Of a stretch of DNA of 64,000 bases, positions 60,400-64,000 are shown piece after piece. The stretch is from assembly GCA_947359465.1 (NCBI GenBank), contig OX375872.1, positions 83,880,931 to 83,944,930 of the forward strand, read 5' to 3'. The stretch's first letter is position 1; each line of letters starts with the position of its first letter. The position numbers and the translations under genes were made by a program. The notes below the pieces were generated by a model. It saw only the letters and a program-made list of their open reading frames with translations. It searched no databases and was not told the origin of the DNA. This DNA comes from Metellina segmentata. Lineage: Eukaryota; Arthropoda; Arachnida; Araneae; Tetragnathidae.

Positions 60400-60690
60400 C
60401 CGCACAATTATCATTATAGAGACAGGCGAGTTAGCGCCCCATATAGCAAGGTGGGGGGCACTAGGGAGAACGTCGGAGGTAATAGTAGACTCCGAACGTG
60501 TCTGCTAGGTTCTTAGGAACGTTAAGATTCTGTTATCAAATTTTCATGTTAATGATGTTTTATGTTTAAAGTATTCGTCGTGTATTAGTCTGTGCTATGC
60601 CCTGTGTTGTAATAAACTTCTATGTTTAAATAGTTGTTCTCGATTGGATAAAAAGAAACTTCGACTCGGCAATCCTTACAATCATAGCAC
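60400..60690 (+). other. Possible solo LTR or retroelement fragment
   Basis: A GC-richer block (GGCGAGTTAGCGCCCCATAT, TCTGCTAGGTTCTTAGGAAC) is followed by TGTTGTAATAAACTTC, which could be a poly(A) signal of an LTR. Clear TG...CA ends and a target duplication were not found. Confidence 0.2.
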
Positions 60691-60974
60691 TTGATTCCTT
60701 GTGGGGGGAAAACAAAACCGAAACCGTTCTTGGATTTACGTATACAATTGGTGCGATATTTTTACAAGTGTTTCTTTGAGTTAACTCTCAAATGCCGGCA
60801 ACCCCTCGGAGACCAAAAGGATAGCTTGTTTGATGTTCCTCTAAAATTTCACGTTCAATCAAAAAATGGACACCTTTTCGGGTGGGTTTTAGATCAATAA
60901 TCGCATGGTATGATTACTGTGTGATTGTGATCACTCTGTATAGCGCATGTACACATCTCAGTACTTGATATTTC

Positions 60975-61201
60975 TTAAGACTCCAAGTGGTTTTAACAAT
61001 ATATCTCCGTTGAACAAGGTCCGACAAATTTTAGTATTGACTAGATAGCTCGTCATCAAGAAATTGCGGATTTTGTGAAGATGACGAGATCAAGATCGAG
61101 TTAGTTTTATTTCATTTACGAGCAATCTCGTCCATCAAGATTTGGTCAATTTTGTCAATGACGAGATATCTTGTCGAAACAAGGACCACCAGAAGGGTTA
61201 A
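60975..61201. mobile_element. TTAA-type MITE (copy 3, longer)
   Basis: TTAA at 60975 and 61198. The right end read in reverse is TTAACCCTTCTGGTGGTCCT; the left is CTCCAAGTGGTTTTAACA. Inside are TAGCTCGTCATCAAG and AATGACGAGATATCTTGTCG, as in copies 1 and 2. The extra ~70 bp comes from further internal repeat units. Confidence 0.72.
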
Positions 61202-61309
61202 AGGCTATAAGAACTGGCCAAAAAACTACCAAAATCAGGATTTCTTGAATCTAAACTATAGCATCAAAGAACATCATGACTGAGCATAGTCTTATCTGGG
61301 TAAGTAATG

Positions 61310-61505
61310 TCCTCTTCCTACTTGGAGACCACCAACGTTTTCTTAAGCTATCCCCAAAATATATGCTGGTACTGCCCTCGTCATCTGACCGTGGCTCAAA
61401 ATTACGATCTGTCCTCTGATTCCTTCGGAATTGATCTCGGAACATCGTCATTAGCCTGTTGCCGTTGCTCCAGTGCAAAGTAAATTCAACTTCCTTCCCT
61501 AATAG
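61310..61505 (+). mobile_element. SINE family A, 5' truncated and degraded
   Basis: Contains CTCGTCATCTGACCGTGGCT, TTCGGAATTGATCTCGGAAC and GCCTGTTGCCGTTGCTCCAG, ending near CTTCCTTCCC. Confidence 0.7.
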
Positions 61506-61558
61506 ATGGGTTTAGGAGCTTTTCTCGGTAGAGGTGGCTTCACTACAGTACAAAGTCT

Positions 61559-61860
61559 ATACGTTAGTAAGTGTTTAAATTAACGTCACAAAGGAGCATC
61601 ACAATGGGTTTTTGGCGAACGTTCGGAGTCAAACCCTAACGGAAAGATCCGAGGACAACGCTACGTAGAACCAGGTCACATTAACCACGGTCAGATGAGA
61701 AGGTGACATCTGAACTGACATCTTACTCTCCAAACTTCCACACCACGCCAACGTGATTACATTTGAGACCCCAACAGCCGTTGTACGCGACGGTCTTTGA
61801 TTTGATTCGATCTCGCAACCCTCCGGTTGCTAATCCATTACTCTTATAACCGAGCTACTT
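61559..61860 (-). mobile_element. tRNA-derived SINE (family A), near full length
   Basis: Runs from ATTAACGTCACAAAGGAGCA through CTCCAAACTTCCACACCACG to the tRNA-like end GGTTGCTAATCCATTACTCT. The flanks share CAAAGTCT (61551-61558 and 61861-61868), a likely eroded target duplication. Confidence 0.82.
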
Positions 61861-61869
61861 CAAAGTCTT

Positions 61870-64000
61870 TAGAATAAGCAAGGAAGAATTTTTCTGCTAG
61901 TATATAAATTTACAATTGCTCCTTAAATGCATTAAACTTCTCAAACGAACTAACTAGGAAAAGCCAGGTCTAGTGTTAAACTGATTTTAACCTGCTAATC
62001 ATTTTATAGGAACTTCTCATAAGTTAAATTTGATATTCTGATCTCCAGGAGTGTTTTAGATCGACGTGTGACGAAGGGGAAAAAATACCTCGAAATAACA
62101 GCAAACACTGAAACACTACAGTAACTTTAGCTAAAAACATTAAATTTTTTATGAGCTAAATACATTCATACAGAAAAAAAACCCCACTAGAAACCTTTAT
62201 TCAAAAAGGAGTGAAAACACATTAGCTACACAACTGATGTCTTCTAAAACAAAAACAAAGCAAACGGTCATCCTTTTCATGACCCAAGCGTAGTTTTTAG
62301 TAATAATTCTTACTTGAATGATAACACTACTTTTTTTTCCTACAGACGTATTGCAACAAATATGCATGCAATAAACTTGCAGCGCCAGTGAAACAAGGGA
62401 AGAAACCACAAAAGTTTTCAGAGATTCTTGTTTCTATTGAGAATTACTTTTAAAATAAACTTATATTTTCTTCGAATGAAATCAAAATTATAAAGTTATT
62501 TATTTATCTTCTAGCTCAATAAATTTTCTCATAACACATTGAGTTTTTATGAACTAACATGTTCTTTCGTAAATAAAAAGCAATTTTGCCGAGTGTTGAT
62601 CTTTTCAGCATAAAAAAAGGAAAATCACGCAAACTAATTTTTTATTGTACGCGGAAAGAAAATATCCTAGCATTTTTTAGCTAATGCATTTTTTTTAACA
62701 TTGTATAGTTTTGTCTTCATTGAATGTTTTTAGTTGCTTAAATGGTCACCTCTAATCCTAGAATGTACACCAATAATAATTAAGCAATTATATGTGTTAA
62801 AACCTGATTTTTATAGCAAATGTGAAAACTTTATGACTTTAAATACTAGGGTGCTTTCGGAGCTTTTCCTCGATACCAAGCACCAGTTGCAAAATGTTGA
62901 ATTAAGTGGTAGTTTCAAAAACCATGTTAATGTTACGGCACGTTTGGATTTACAGAATCCAACTGCATGAAGACGTGACGAACGTAATTTAAGATTCTCA
63001 TCCGCAAGAGCTTATGCTTAAGGCTAATTGCCTCGTGAGTCGCATTTTGGGAAGTAGGAAAAAAACACGGTCATGATTTACTGTTGAGTTTAACCATGAC
63101 CTCTGAATTGCTGTCAAATTCTCACCTCGCGTTTTGACCCGGTTATCTAGATTTAACGAGCTTTCAGTATAAAGTGCAGAAAAGCCCGTTACTCAGTATT
63201 TGTGTCACAGGTGGCAGCTGGCGTTATGTTCAAAACTATCTCGACGATCGTTATGTTAAGTAAATTATAAATATAGTGAATGAAAACTATCTATGGTACT
63301 CTGCTTAAAAAATTAGTCTTGTGAGTATTTATATGAATCTATTTCAGGATAACGAGTTTTCTTCAAGTTCATGGTCAAAATTGTTTTTCTTATTTACTTT
63401 GAGAGGTATTTATTTCCGTTTAGGCGCCATGTTCTCAACACTAGATTAGTTTTCATTGTTGAACTGGCATACCTTTCTCGTTCACTGGTAAGATTAAAAT
63501 AGGTAATGAAGGTTATTTTTATCGGGAATAACACACTTCATGTATCCTAACAAAGCTCTTAATTTCCGGAAGTTTCTGATTCAGAAATGTTAGTGTTAAT
63601 TTCTAGCATTTTTATTTTAATCTTCCGCTTAATGTTTCATGTTTTAAAACTGGGTTTAAATTGATTTTTAAAACTAATTTTTGTAATTACGATTACTTAC
63701 TTCAAATTATACATATATCTTACGATGGGCGCAGAAATATGTGGAGAATAATAATACATTACATTACAAAATAAATTATAGGTATGTTATGTTATAAGAG
63801 AAGAAATTATTATGAGGTTCCAAATTTTCTTCCAAAGACTGAAGGTTTATAATATACGTATTTATTTTATTAAAATACTTGGTAATATATTCTGACTGTA
63901 AAATAACGAGCTCAAAAATTCAACCTGAATTATATTTTACTAGAAATGAGATTTTGCGAGAAAAATTATGGGTCTTATTACTGCCTTTCATGAACTAAAA
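61870..64000. other. AT-rich non-coding stretch to the end of the window
   Basis: No exon, RNA gene or element end recognised. A 78-codon plus-strand frame at 62734-62970 has ordinary amino-acid composition but no domain I know and no ready splice context. Confidence 0.4.

Noticed and set aside
62734..62970. 78-codon plus-strand open frame near the right end
   Set aside because: Composition is plausible but there is no known domain, no start context and no splice partner in the window.

Overview
This is an AT-rich metazoan nuclear window with no bacterial-type operons, no rRNA and no intact tRNA. The mix of tRNA-derived SINEs with a (TAGG)n tail, decayed Tc1/mariner transposons, a BEL/Pao retroelement and long introns suggests an arthropod. 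A spider, perhaps an orb-weaver, is my best inference. It rests on the look of the repeats and not on a species-diagnostic gene.

The one cellular gene I can support is on the minus strand. It has six exons with consensus splice sites and matching phases (56235-56184, 43891-43778, 42911-42695, 41270-41063, 39368-39195, 34022-33738), which join to an uninterrupted 349-codon reading frame. Its C-terminal half is collinear with the MIEAP domain of SPATA18 (mitochondria-eating protein). The N-terminus is much shorter than in vertebrates, so upstream exons may be missing from this model. No part of the gene is visible as a long ORF because the exons are small and separated by introns of up to 12 kb.

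Layout. 1-33.7 kb: no recognisable cellular gene. This stretch holds SINE copies, a decayed mariner-type element (6.0-7.5 kb), a young SINE with a perfect 15-bp target duplication (7.65-7.85 kb), two TTAA-flanked MITEs (11.05 and 13.03 kb), a perfect 196-bp palindrome with a (TA)35 core (23.78-23.98 kb) and two broken Tc1-like transposases (25.2 and 31.5 kb). 33.7-56.2 kb: the SPATA18-like gene. Intron 5 carries a complete but dead Tc1-like transposon and a ~274-bp (CA)n tract. Intron 1 carries a decayed BEL/Pao element inserted antisense to the gene, and an unidentified decayed coding remnant. 56.2-64 kb: likely upstream flank, with a pogo/Tigger-like element that contains a Helitron-type end, a cluster of ATCGATGT palindromic repeats, a third TTAA MITE and two SINEs.

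Most of the window is transposon remains and unannotated AT-rich DNA. The points most worth checking are the reconstructed SPATA18-like gene, the perfect palindrome, and three 5'-truncated SINE copies that all start at the same internal base and carry their own target duplications.
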